Shown piece by piece: positions 51,012 through 63,825 of a DNA stretch of 64,000 nucleotides (positions are counted from its first letter, which is position 1; every line of letters starts with the position of its first letter). The stretch is from Henricia sp. BOLD:AAB3569 (taxonomy: Eukaryota > Echinodermata > Asteroidea > Spinulosida > Echinasteridae): contig JBBELK010000107.1 of the NCBI GenBank assembly GCA_037783545.1, positions 124,001 through 188,000 on the forward strand, given 5' to 3'. The notes under the pieces were generated by a model. It had not been told where the DNA came from, did no database searches, and worked only from the letters and a program-made list of their open reading frames with translations. The translations under genes were made by a program, and so were the position numbers.

Positions 51012-53471
51012 TTGAAGTTTGTCTGGAAATTCCTTCAGTTCCAAAATAGCGACCACTTCAGACGCAATGTTTCCCGAAAGAGGCGTCTGCTTGTGCGAAA
51101 ACTGTGCCGGCAGGGAGTTTTTGCTAGATTCGACGATAACTCGGTCGGTTTAAACGGGAAATTGCTGACATTTGCAGAACACGTTTGGGATATAGAGTTG
51201 TTATAGCAGGACAAATTTGAAGTTTGTCTGGAAATTCCTTCAGTTCCAAAATAGCGACCACTTCAGACGCAATGTTTCCCGAAAGAGGCGTCTGCTTGTG
51301 CGAAAACTGTGCCGGCAGGGAGTTTTTGATAGATTCGACGATAACTCGGTCGGTTTAAACGGGAAATTGCTGACATTTGCAGAACACGTTTGGGATATAG
51401 AGTTGTTATAGCAGGAAAAATTTGAAGTTTGTCTGGAAATTCCTTCAGTTCCAAAATAGCGACCACTTCAGACGCAATGTTTCCCGAAAGCGGCGTCTGC
51501 TTGTGCGAAAACTGTGCCGTCGGGGAGTTTTTGCTAGATTCGACGATAACTCGGTTGGTTTAAACGGGAAATTGCTGACATTTGCAGAACACGTTTGGGA
51601 TATAGAGTTGTTTAAGCAGGCAAAATTTGAAGTCTGTCTGGAAATTCCTTCAGTTCCAAAATAGCGACCACTTCAGACGCAATGTTTCCCGAAAGTTGCG
51701 TCTGCTTGTGCTAAAACTGTGCCGGCAGGGAGTTTTTGCTAGATTCGACGATAACTCGGTCGGTTTAAACGGGAAATTGCTGAAATTTGCAGAACACGTT
51801 TGGGATATAGAGTTGTTATAGCAGGCGAAATTTGAAGTTTGTCTGGAAATTCCTTCAGTTCCAAAATAGCGACCACTTCAGACGCAATGTTTCCCGAAAG
51901 AGGCGTCTGCTTGTGCGAAAACTGTGCCGGCAGGGAGTTTTTGCTAGATTCGACGATAACTCGGTCAGTTTAAACGGGAAATTGCTGACATTTGCAGAAC
52001 ACGTTTGGGATATAGAGTTGTTATAGCAGGACAAATTTGAAGTTTGTCTGGAAATTCCTTCAGTTCCAAAATAGCGACCACTTCAGACGCAATGTTTCCC
52101 GAAAGAGGCGTCTGCTTGTGCGAAAACTGTGCCGGCAGGGAGTTTTTGATAGATTCGACGATAACTCGGTCGGTTTAAACGGGAAATTGCTGACATTTGC
52201 AGAACACGTTTGGGATATAGAGTTGTTATAGCAGGAAAAATTTGAAGTTTGTCTGGAAATTCCTTCAGTTCCAAAATAGCGACCACTTCAGACGCAATGT
52301 TTCCCGAAAGCGGCGTCTGCTTGTGCGAAAACTGTGCCGTCGGGGAGTTTTTGCTAGATTCGACGATAACTCGGTTGGTTTAAACGGGAAATTGCTGACA
52401 TTTGCAGAACACGTTTGGGATATAGAGTTGTTTAAGCAGGCAAAATTTGAAGTCTGTCTGGAAATTCCTTCAGTTCCAAAATAGCGACCACTTCAGACGC
52501 AATGTTTCCCGAAAGTTGCGTCTGCTTGTGCTAAAACTGTGCCGGCAGGGAGTTTTTGCTAGATTCGACGATAACTCGGTCGGTTTAAACGGGAAATTGC
52601 TGAAATTTGCAGAACACGTTTGGGATATAGAGTTGTTATAGCAGGCGAAATTTGAAGTTTGTCTGGAAATTCCTTCAGTTCCAAAATAGCGACCACTTCA
52701 GACGCAATGTTTCCCGAAAGAGGCGTCTGCTTGTGCGAAAACTGTGCCGGCAGGGAGTTTTTGCTAGATTCGACGATAACTCGGTCGGTTTAAACGGGAA
52801 ATTGCTGACATTTGCAGAACACGTTTGGGATATAGAGTTGTTATAGCAGGACAAATTTGAAGTTTGTCTGGAAATTCCTTCAGTTCCAAAATAGCGACCA
52901 CTTCAGACGCAATGTTTCCCGAAAGAGGCGTCTGCTTGTGCGAAAACTGTGCCGGCAGGGAGTTTTTGATAGATTCGACGATAACTCGGTCGGTTTAAAC
53001 GGGAAATTGCTGACATTTGCAGAACACGTTTGGGATATAGAGTTGTTATAGCAGGAAAAATTTGAAGTTTGTCTGGAAATTCCTTCAGTTCCAAAATAGC
53101 GACCACTTCAGACGCAATGTTTCCCGAAAGCGGCGTCTGCTTGTGCGAAAACTGTGCCGTCGGGGAGTTTTTGCTAGATTCGACGATAACTCGGTTGGTT
53201 TAAACGGGAAATTGCTGACATTTGCAGAACACGTTTGGGATATAGAGTTGTTTAAGCAGGCAAAATTTGAAGTCTGTCTGGAAATTCCTTCAGTTCCAAA
53301 ATAGCGACCACTTCAGACGCAATGTTTCCCGAAAGTTGCGTCTGCTTGTGCTAAAACTGTGCCGGCAGGGAGTTTTTGCTAGATTCGACGATAACTCGAT
53401 CGGTTTGAACGGGAAATTGCTGAAATTTGCGGAACACGTTTGGGATATAGAGTTGTTATAGCAGGCGAAAT
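51012..53471. repeat. 820-bp (4-monomer) higher-order repeat, three copies
   Basis: The tetramer acattt type, tttttgat type, gtcggg type, tt-palindrome type starts at 51012, 51832 and 52652 with an exact 820-bp step. The second copy has a private ggtcagttt near 51966. The last monomer of the third copy ends in the cgatcggtttgaac form that precedes a 171-bp monomer. Confidence 0.87.
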
Positions 53472-54428
53472 TTGAAGTTTGTCTGGAAATTCCTTCAGTT
53501 CCAAAATAGCAAGCACTTGTGCGAAAATTGTGCCGGCAGGGAGTTTTTGCTAGATTCGACGATAACTCGGTCGGTTTAAACGGGAAATTGCTGATATTTG
53601 CAGAACACGTTTGGGATATAGAGTTGTTTAAGCAGGCACAATTTGAAGTTTGTCTGGAACTTCCTTCAGTTCCAAAATAGCGACCACTTCAGACGCAATG
53701 TTTCCCGAAAGCGGCGTCTGCTTGTGCGAAAACTGTGCCAGCAGGGAGTTTGTGCTATATTCGACGATAACTCGATCGGTTTGAACGGGAAATTGCTGAA
53801 ATTTGCAGAACACGTTTGGGATATAGAGTTGTTATAGCAGGAAAAATTTGAAGTTTGTCTGGAAATTCCTTCAGTTCCAAAATAGCGACCACTTCAGACG
53901 CAATGTTTCCCGAAAGTTGCGTCTGCTTGTGCTAAAACTGTGCCGGCAGGGAGTTTTTGCTAGATTCGACGATAACTCGATCGGTTTGAACGGGAAATTG
54001 CTGAAATTTGCGGAACACGTTTGGAATATAGAGTTGTTATAGCAGGCGAAATTTGAAGTTTGTCTGGAAATTCCTTCAGTTCCAAAATAGCAAGCACTTG
54101 TGCGAAAATTGTGCCGGCAGGGAGTTTTTGCTAGATTCGACGATAACTCGGTCGGTTTAAACGGGAAATTGCTGATATTTGCAGAACACGTTTGGGATAT
54201 AGAGTTGTTTAAGCAGGCACAATTTGAAGTTTGTCTGGAAATTCCTTCAGTTCCAAAATAGCGACCACTTCAGACGCAATGTTTCCCGAAAACGGCGTCT
54301 GCTTGTGCGAAAACTGTGCCAGCAGGGAGTTTGTGCTATATTCGACGATAACTCGATCGGTTTGAACGGGAAATTGCTGAAATTTGCAGAACACGTTTGG
54401 GATATAGAGTTGTTATAGCAGGAAAAAT
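53267..54428. repeat. 581-bp higher-order repeat, two copies
   Basis: The order tt-palindrome type, 171-bp type, cagcagg type at 53267-53847 recurs at 53848-54428. The period equals two 205-bp monomers plus one of 171 bp. Private changes are ggaacttcc near 53661 in the first copy and gaaaacgg near 54292 in the second. Confidence 0.85.
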
Positions 54429-56068
54429 TTGAAGTTTGTCTGGAAATTCCTTCAGTTCCAAAATAGCGACCACTTCAGACGCAATGTTTCCCGAAAGAGG
54501 CGTCTGCTTGTGCGAAAACTGTGCCGGCAGGGAGTTTTTGCTAGATTCGACGATAACTCGGTCGGTTTAAACGGGAAATTGCTGAAATTTGCAGAACACG
54601 TTTGGGATATAGAGTTGTTATAGCAGGCGAAATTTGAAGTTTGTCTGGAAATTCCTTCAGTTCCAAAATAGCGACCACTTCAGACGCAATGTTTCCCGAA
54701 AGAGGCGTCTGCTTGTGCGAAAACTGTGCCGGCAGGGAGTTTTTGATAGATTCGACGATAACTCGGTCGGTTTCAACGGGAAATTGCTGACATTTGCAGA
54801 ACACGTTTGGGATATAGAGTTGTTATAGCAGGACAAATTTGAAGTTTGTCTGGAAATTCCTTCAGTTCCAAAATAGCGACCACTTCAGACGCAATGTTTC
54901 CCGAAAGAGGCGTCTGCTTGTGCGAAAACTGTGCCGGCAGGGAGTTTTTGCTAGATTCGACGATAACTCGGTCGGTTTAAACGGGAAATTGCTGAAATTT
55001 GCAGAACACGTTTGGGATATAGAGTTGTTATAGCAGGCGAAATTTGAAGTTTGTCTGGAAATTCCTTCAGTTCCAAAATAGCGACCACTTCAGACGCAAT
55101 GTTTCCCGAAAGAGGCGTCTGCTTGTGCGAAAACTGTGCCGGCAGGGAGTTTTTGCTAGATTCGACGATAACTCGGTCGGTTTAAACGGGAAATTGCTGA
55201 CATTTGCAGAACACGTTTGGGATATAGAGTTGTTATAGCAGGACAAATTTGAAGTTTGTCTGGAAATTCCTTCAGTTCCAAAATAGCGACCACTTCAGAC
55301 GCAATGTTTCCCGAAAGAGGCGTCTGCTTGTGCGAAAACTGTGCCGGCAGGGAGTTTTTGATAGATTCGACGATAACTCGGTCGGTTTAAACGGGAAATT
55401 GCTGACATTTGCAGAACACGTTTGGGATATAGAGTTGTTATAGCAGGACAAATTTGAAGTTTGTCTGGAAATTCCTTCAGTTCCAAAATAGCGACCACTT
55501 CAGACGCAATGTTTCCCGAAAGAGGCGTCTGCTTGTGCGAAAACTGTGCCGGCAGGGAGTTTTTGCTAGATTCGACGATAACTCGGTCGGTTTAAACGGG
55601 AAATTGCTGAAATTTGCAGAACACGTTTGGGATATAGAGTTGTTATAGCAGGCGAAATTTGAAGTTTGTCTGGAAATTCCTTCAGTTCCAAAATAGCGAC
55701 CACTTCAGACGCAATGTTTCCCGAAAGAGGCGTCTGCTTGTGCGAAAACTGTGCCGGCAGGGAGTTTTTGCTAGATTCGACGATAACTCGGTCGGTTTAA
55801 ACGGGAAATTGCTGAAATTTGCAGAACACGTTTGGGATATAGAGTTGTTATAGCAGGCGAAATTTGAAGTTTGTCTGGAAATTCCTTCAGTTCCAAAATA
55901 GCGACCACTTCAGACGCAATGTTTCCCGAAAGAGGCGTCTGCTTGTGCGAAAACTGTGCCGGCAGGGAGTTTTTGATAGATTCGACGATAACTCGGTCGG
56001 TTTAAACGGGAAATTGCTGACATTTGCAGAACACGTTTGGGATATAGAGTTGTTATAGCAGGACAAAT
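54429..56068. repeat. Satellite B segment of common monomer types
   Basis: Eight full-length monomers alternating aaattt, acattt and tttttgat types. The repeated order is close to the 615-bp trimer but irregular. The monomer at 54634 has ggtttcaacggg, which breaks the gtttaaac palindrome. Confidence 0.75.
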
Positions 56069-59000
56069 TTGAAGTTTGTCTGGAAATTCCTTCAGTTCCA
56101 AAATAGCGACCACTTCAGACGCAATGTTTCCCGAAAGAGGCGTCTGCTTGTGCGAAAACTGTGCCGGCAGGGAGTTTTTGATAGATTCGACGATAACTCG
56201 GTCGGTTTAAACGGGAAATTGCTGACATTTGCAGAACACGTTTGGGATATAGAGTTGTTATAGCAGGAAAAATTTGAAGTTTGTCTGGAAATTCCTTCAG
56301 TTCCAAAAATAGCGACCACTTCAGACGCAATGTTTCCCGAAAGAGGCGTCTGCTTGTGCGAAAACTGTGCCGGCAGGGAGTTTTTGCTAGATTCGACGAT
56401 AACTCGGTCGGTTTAAACGGGAAATTGCTGAAATTTGCAGAACACGTTTGGGATATAGAGTTGTTATAGCAGGCGAAATTTGAAGTTTGTCTGGAAATTC
56501 CTTCAGTTCCAAAATAGCGACCACTTCAGACGCAATGTTTCCCGAAAGAGGCGTCTGCTTGTGCGAAAACTGTGCCGGCAGGGAGTTTTTGCTAGATTCG
56601 ACGATAACTCGGTCGGTTTAAACGGGAAATTGCTGAAATTTGCAGAACACGTTTGGGATATAGAGTTGTTATAGCAGGCGAAATTTGAAGTTTGTCTGGA
56701 AATTCCTTCAGTTCCAAAATAGCGACCACTTCAGACGCAATGTTTCCCGAAAGAGGCGTCTGCTTGTGCGAAAACTGTGCCGGCAGGGAGTTTTTGCTAG
56801 ATTCGACGATAACTCGGTCGGTTTAAACGGGAAATTGCTGACATTTGCAGAACACGTTTGGGATATAGAGTTGTTATAGCAGGACAAATTTGAAGTTTGT
56901 CTGGAAATTCCTTCAGTTCCAAAATAGCGACCACTTCAGACGCAATGTTTCCCGAAAGAGGCGTCTGCTTGTGCGAAAACTGTGCCGGCAGGGAGTTTTT
57001 GATAGATTCGACGATAACTCGGTCGGTTTAAACGGGAAATTGCTGACATTTGCAGAACACGTTTGGGATATAGAGTTGTTATAGCAGGAAAAATTTGAAG
57101 TTTGTCTGGAAATTCCTTCAGTTCCAAAATAGCGACCACTTCAGACGCAATGTTTCCCGAAAGCGGCGTCTGCTTGTGCGAAAACTGTGCCGTCGGGGAG
57201 TTTTTGCTAGATTCGACGATAACTCGGTTGGTTTAAACGGGAAATTGCTGACATTTGCAGAACACGTTTGGGATATAGAGTTGTTTAAGCAGGCAAAATT
57301 TGAAGTCTGTCTGGAAATTCCTTCAGTTCCAAAATAGCGACCACTTCAGACGCAATGTTTCCCGAAAGTTGCGTCTGCTTGTGCTAAAACTGTGCCGGCA
57401 GGGAGTTTTTGCTAGATTCGACGATAACTCGATCGGTTTGAACGGGAAATTGCTGAAATTTGCGGAACACGTTTGGGATATAGAGTTGTTATAGCAGGCG
57501 AAATTTGAAGTTTGTCTGGAAATTCCTTCAGTTCCAAAATAGCAAGCACTTGTGCGAAAATTGTGCCGGCAGGGAGTTTTTGCTAGATTCGACGATAACT
57601 CGGTCGGTTTAAACGGGAAATTGCTGATATTTGCAGAACACGTTTGGGATATAGAGTTGTTTAAGCAGGCACAATTTGAAGTTTGTCTGGAAATTCCTTC
57701 AGTTCCAAAATAGCGACCACTTCAGACGCAATGTTTCCCGAAAGCGGCGTCTGCTTGTGCGAAAACTGTGCCAGCAGGGAGTTTGTGCTATATTCGACGA
57801 TAACTCGATCGGTTTGAACGGGAAATTGCTGAAATTTGCAGAACACGTTTGGGATATAGAGTTGTTATAGCAGGAAAAATTTGAAGTTTGTCTGGAAATT
57901 CCTTCAGTTCCAAAATAGCGACCACTTCAGACGCAATGTTTCCCGAAAGAGGCGTCTGCTTGTGCGAAAACTGTGCCGGCAGGGAGTTTTTGCTAGATTC
58001 GACGATAACTCGGTCGGTTTAAACGGGAAATTGCTGAAATTTGCAGAACACGTTTGGGATATAGAGTTGTTATAGCAGGCGAAATTTGAAGTTTGTCTGG
58101 AAATTCCTTCAGTTCCAAAATAGCGACCACTTCAGACGCAATGTTTCCCGAAAGAGGCGTCTGCTTGTGCGAAAACTGTGCCGGCAGGGAGTTTTTGATA
58201 GATTCGACGATAACTCGGTCGGTTTAAACGGGAAATTGCTGACATTTGCAGAACACGTTTGGGATATAGAGTTGTTATAGCAGGACAAATTTGAAGTTTG
58301 TCTGGAAATTCCTTCAGTTCCAAAATAGCGACCACTTCAGACGCAATGTTTCCCGAAAGAGGCGTCTGCTTGTGCGAAAACTGTGCCGGCAGGGAGTTTT
58401 TGCTAGATTCGACGATAACTCGGTCGGTTTAAACGGGAAATTGCTGAAATTTGCAGAACACGTTTGGGATATAGAGTTGTTATAGCAGGCGAAATTTGAA
58501 GTTTGTCTGGAAATTCCTTCAGTTCCAAAATAGCGACCACTTCAGACGCAATGTTTCCCGAAAGAGGCGTCTGCTTGTGCGAAAACTGTGCCGGCAGGGA
58601 GTTTTTGCTAGATTCGATGATAACTCGGTCGGTTTAAACGGGAAATTGCTGACATTTGCAGAACACGTTTGGGATATAGAGTTGTTATAGCAGGACAAAT
58701 TTGAAGTTTGTCTGGAAATTCCTTCAGTTCCAAAATAGCGACCACTTCAGACGCAATGTTTCCCGAAAGAGGCGTCTGCTTGTGCGAAAACTGTGCCGGC
58801 AGGGAGTTTTTGATAGATTCGACGATAACTCGGTCGGTTTAAACGGGAAATTGCTGACATTTGCAGAACACGTTTGGGATATAGAGTTGTTATAGCAGGA
58901 AAAATTTGAAGTTTGTCTGGAAATTCCTTCAGTTCCAAAATAGCGACCACTTCAGACGCAATGTTTCCCGAAAGAGGCGTCTGCTTGTGCGAAAACTGTG

Positions 59001-61775
59001 CCGGCAGGGAGTTTTTGCTAGATTCGACGATAACTCGGTCGGTTTAAACGGGAAATTGCTGAAATTTGCAGAACACGTTTGGGATATAGAGTTGTTATAG
59101 CAGGCGAAATTTGAAGTTTGTCTGGAAATTCCTTCAGTTCCAAAATAGCGACCACTTCAGACGCAATGTTTCCCGAAAGAGGCGTCTGCTTGTGCGAAAA
59201 CTGTGCCGGCAGGGAGTTTTTGCTAGATTCGACGATAACTCGGTCGGTTTAAACGGGAAATTGCTGAAATTTGCAGAACACGTTTGGGATATAGAGTTGT
59301 TATAGCAGGCGAAATTTGAAGTTTGTCTGGAAATTCCTTCAGTTCCAAAATAGCGACCACTTCAGACGCAATGTTTCCCGAAAGAGGCGTCTGCTTGTGC
59401 GAAAACTGTGCCGGCAGGGAGTTTTTGCTAGATTCGACGATAACTCGGTCGGTTTAAACGGGAAATTGCTGACATTTGCAGAACACGTTTGGGATATAGA
59501 GTTGTTATAGCAGGACAAATTTGAAGTTTGTCTGGAAATTCCTTCAGTTCCAAAATAGCGACCACTTCAGACGCAATGTTTCCCGAAAGAGGCGTCTGCT
59601 TGTGCGAAAACTGTGCCGGCAGGGAGTTTTTGATAGATTCGACGATAACTCGGTCGGTTTAAACGGGAAATTGCTGACATTTGCAGAACACGTTTGGGAT
59701 ATAGAGTTGTTATAGCAGGAAAAATTTGAAGTTTGTCTGGAAATTCCTTCAGTTCCAAAATAGCGACCACTTCAGACGCAATGTTTCCCGAAAGCGGCGT
59801 CTGCTTGTGCGAAAACTGTGCCGTCGGGGAGTTTTTGCTAGATTCGACGATAACTCGGTTGGTTTAAACGGGAAATTGCTGACATTTGCAGAACACGTTT
59901 GGGATATAGAGTTGTTTAAGCAGGCAAAATTTGAAGTCTGTCTGGAAATTCCTTCAGTTCCAAAATAGCGACCACTTCAGACGCAATGTTTCCCGAAAGT
60001 TGCGTCTGCTTGTGCTAAAACTGTGCCGGCAGGGAGTTTTTGCTAGATTCGACGATAACTCGGTCGGTTTAAACGGGAAATTGCTGAAATTTGCAGAACA
60101 CGTTTGGGATATAGAGTTGTTATAGCAGGCGAAATTTGAAGTTTGTCTGGAAATTCCTTCAGTTCCAAAATAGCGACCACTTCAGACGCAATGTTTCCCG
60201 AAAGCGGCGTCTGCTTGTGCGAAAACTGTGCCGTCAGGGAGTTTTTGCTAGATTCGACGATAACTCGGTTGGTTTAAACGGGAAATTGCTGACATTTGCA
60301 GAACACGTTTGGGATATAGAGTTGTTTAAGCAGGCAAAATTTGAAGTCTGTCTGGAAATTCCTTCAGTTCCAAAATAGCGACCACTTCAGACGCAATGTT
60401 TCCCGAAAGTTGCGTCTGCTTGTGCTAAAACTGTGCCGGCAGGGAGTTTTTGCTAGATTCGACGATAACTCGGTCGGTTTAAACGGGAAATTGCTGACAT
60501 TTGCGGAACACGTTTGGGATATAGAGTTGTTATAGCAGGCGAAATTTGAAGTTTGTCTGGAAATTCCTTCAGTTCCAAAATAGCGACCACTTCAGACGCA
60601 ATGTTTCCCGAAAGCGGCGTCTGCTTGTGCGAAAATTGTGCCGGCAGGGAGTTTTTGCTAGATTCGACGATAACTCGGTCGGTTTAAACGGGAAATTGCT
60701 GACATTTGCAGAACACGTTTGGGATATAGAGTTGTTATAGCAGGACAAATTTGAAGTTTGTCTGGAAATTCCTTCAGTTCCAAAATAGCGACCACTTCAG
60801 ACGCAATGTTTCCCGAAAGTTGCGTCTGCTTGTGCTAAAACTGTGCCGGCAGGGAGTTTTTGCTAGATTCGACGATAACTCGGTCGGTTTAAACGGGAAA
60901 TTGCTGAAATTTGCAGAACACGTTTGGGATATAGAGTTGTTATAGCAGGCGAAATTTGAAGTTTGTCTGGAAATTCCTTCAGTTCCAAAATAGCGACCAC
61001 TTCAGACGCAATGTTTCCCGAAAGCGGCGTCTGCTTGTGCGAAAACTGTGCCGTCAGGGAGTTTTTGCTAGATTCGACGATAACTCGGTTGGTTTAAACG
61101 GGAAATTGCTGACATTTGCAGAACACGTTTGGGATATAGAGTTGTTTAAGCAGGCAAAATTTGAAGTCTGTCTGGAAATTCCTTCAGTTCCAAAATAGCG
61201 ACCACTTCAGACGCAATGTTTCCCGAAAGTTGCGTCTGCTTGTGCTAAAACTGTGCCGGCAGGGAGTTTTTGCTAGATTCGACGATAACTCGGTCGGTTT
61301 AAACGGGAAATTGCTGACATTTGTGGAACACGTTTGGGATATAGAGTTGTTATAGCAGGCGAAATTTGAAGTTTGTCTGGAAATTCCTTCAGTTCCAAAA
61401 TAGCGACCACTTCAGACGCAATGTTTCCCGAAAGCGGCGTCTGCTTGTGCGAAAATTGTGCCGGCAGGGAGTTTTTGCTAGATTCGACGATAACTCGGTC
61501 GGTTTAAACGGGAAATTGCTGATATTTGCAGAACACGTTTGGGATATAGAGTTGTTTAAGCAGGCAAAATTTGAAGTTTGTCTGGAAATTCCTTCAGTTC
61601 CAAGATAGCGACCACTTCAGACGCAATGTTTCCCGAAAGCGGCGTCTGCTTGTGCGAAAACTGTGCCGGCAGGGAGTTTGTGCTATATTCGACGATAACT
61701 CGATCGGTTTGAACGGGAAATTGCTGAAATTTGCAGAACACGTTTGGGATATAGAGTTGTTATAGCAGGCAAAAT
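56069..61775. repeat. 5.7-kb block duplicated 25.1 kb away, right member
   Basis: Matches 30959-36664 monomer by monomer, including the 171-bp monomer 57505-57675 and the less usual neighbours at 60341-61570. It ends where the monomer at 61776 departs from its counterpart at 36665. An extra A near 56309 and a private gatgataac near 58618 distinguish it. Confidence 0.85.
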
Positions 61776-63825
61776 TTGAAGTTTGTCTGGAAATTCCTTC
61801 AGTTCCAAGATAGCGACCACTTCAGACGCAATGTTTCCCGAAAGCGGCGTCTGCTTGTGCGAAAACTGTGCCGGCAGGGAGTTTGTGCTATATTCGACGA
61901 TAACTCGATCGGTTTGAACGGGAAATTGCTGAAATTTGAAGAACACGTTTGGGATATAGAGTTGTTATAGCAGGCGAAATTTGAAGTTTGTCTGGAAATT
62001 CCTTCAGTTCCAAAATAGCGACCACTTCAGACGCAATGTTTCCCGAAAGCGGCGTCTGCTTGTGCGAAAACTGTGCCGGCAGGGAGTTTTTGCTAGATTC
62101 GACGATAACTCGATCGGTTTGAACGGGAAATTGCTGAAATTTGCAGAACACGTTTGGGATATAGAGTTGTTGTAGCAGGCGAAATTTGAAGTTTGTCTGG
62201 AAATTCCTTCAGTTCCAAAATAGCGACCACTTCAGACGCAATGTTTCCCGAAAGTTGCGTCTGCTTGTGCTAAAACTGTGCCGGCAGGGAGTTTTTGCTA
62301 GATTCGACGATAACTCGGTCGGTTTAAACGGGAAATTGCTGACATTTGCAGAACACGTTTGGGATATACAGTTGTTATAGCAGGAAAAATTTGAAGTCTG
62401 TCTGGAAATTCCTTCAGTTCCAAAATAGCGACCACTTCAGACGCAATGTTTCCCGAAAGTTGCGTCTGCTTGTGCTAAAACTGTGCCGGCAGGGAGTTTT
62501 TGCTAGATTCGACGATAACTCGGTCGGTTTAAACGGGAAATTGCTGAAATTTGCAGAACACGTTTGGGATATAGAGTTGTTATAGCAGGCGAAATTTGAA
62601 GTTTGTCTGGAAATTCCTTCAGTTCCAAAATAGCGACCACTTCAGATGCAATGTTTCCCGAAAGAGGCGTCTGCTTGTGCGAAAACTGTGCCGGCAGGGA
62701 GTTTTTGCTAGATTCGACGATAACTCGGTCGGTTTAAACGGGAAATTGCTGACATTTGCGGAACACGTTTGGGATATAGAGTTGTTATAGCAGGCGAAAT
62801 TTGAAGTTTGTCTGGAAATTCCTTCAGTTCCAAAATAGCGACCACTTCAGACGCAATGTTTCCCGAAAGCGGCGTCTGCTTGTGCGAAAATTGTGCCGGC
62901 AGGGAGTTTTTGCTAGATTCGACGATAACTCGGTCGGTTTAAACGGGAAATTGCTGATATTTGCAGAACACGTTTGGGATATAGAGTTGTTTAAGCAGGC
63001 ACAATTTGAAGTTTGTCTGGAAATTCCTTCAGTTCCAAAATAGCGACCACTTCAGACGCAATGTTTCCCGAAAGCGGCGTCTGCTTGTGCGAAAACTGTG
63101 CCAGCAGGGAGTTTGTGCTATATTCGACGATAACTCGATCGGTTTAAACGGGAAATTGCTGAAATTTGCAGAACACGTTTGGGATATAGAGTTGTTATAG
63201 CAGGCAAAATTTGAAGTTTGTCTGGAAATTCCTTCAGTTCCAAGATAGCGACCACTTCAGACGCAATGTTTCCCGAAAGCGGCGTCTGCTTGTGCGAAAA
63301 CTGTGCCGGCAGGGAGTTTGTGCTATATTCGACGATAACTCGATCGGTTTGAACGGGAAATTGCTGAAATTTGCAGAACACGTTTGGGATATAGTCTTGT
63401 TATAGCAGGCGAAATTTGAAGTTTGTCTGGAAATTCCTTCAGTTCCAAAATAGCGACCACTTCAGACGCAATGTTTCCCGAAAGCGGCGTCTGCTTGTGC
63501 GAAAACTGTGCCGGCAGGGAGTTTTTGCTAGATTCGACGATAACTCGGTCGGTTTGAACGGGAAATTGCTGAAATTTGCAGAACACGTTTGGGATATAGA
63601 ATTGTTATAGCAGGCAAAATTTGAAGTTTGTCTGGAAATTCCTTCAGTTCCAAGATAGCGACCACTTCAGACGCAATGTTTCCCGAAAGAGGCGTCTGCT
63701 TGTGCGAAAACTGTGCCGGCAGGGAGTTTTTGCTAGATTCGACGATAACTCGATCGGTTTGAACGGGAAATTGCTGAAATTTGCAGAACACGTTTGGCAT
63801 ATAGAGTTGTTATAGCAGGCGAAAT
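61776..63825. repeat. Right-hand satellite B segment resembling the left edge
   Basis: Monomer types that are common at 9.7-15 kb and rare in the middle return here. The four-monomer order at 62801-63620 is the same as at 13906-14726, including the shared tatagaattg. Private changes include atttgaag near 61936, ttgtagcagg near 62170, atacag near 62367 and atagtcttg near 63393. Confidence 0.75.

Noticed and set aside
10011-63815. Open frames of 64 or 80 codons in each satellite B monomer, looking like a multicopy family of small basic proteins
   Set aside because: They start at TTG, contain no ATG, repeat only because the DNA repeats, and cannot extend since 205 is not divisible by three. Opposite-strand frames overlap the same DNA. 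Variation at diagnostic sites does not look synonymous-biased.
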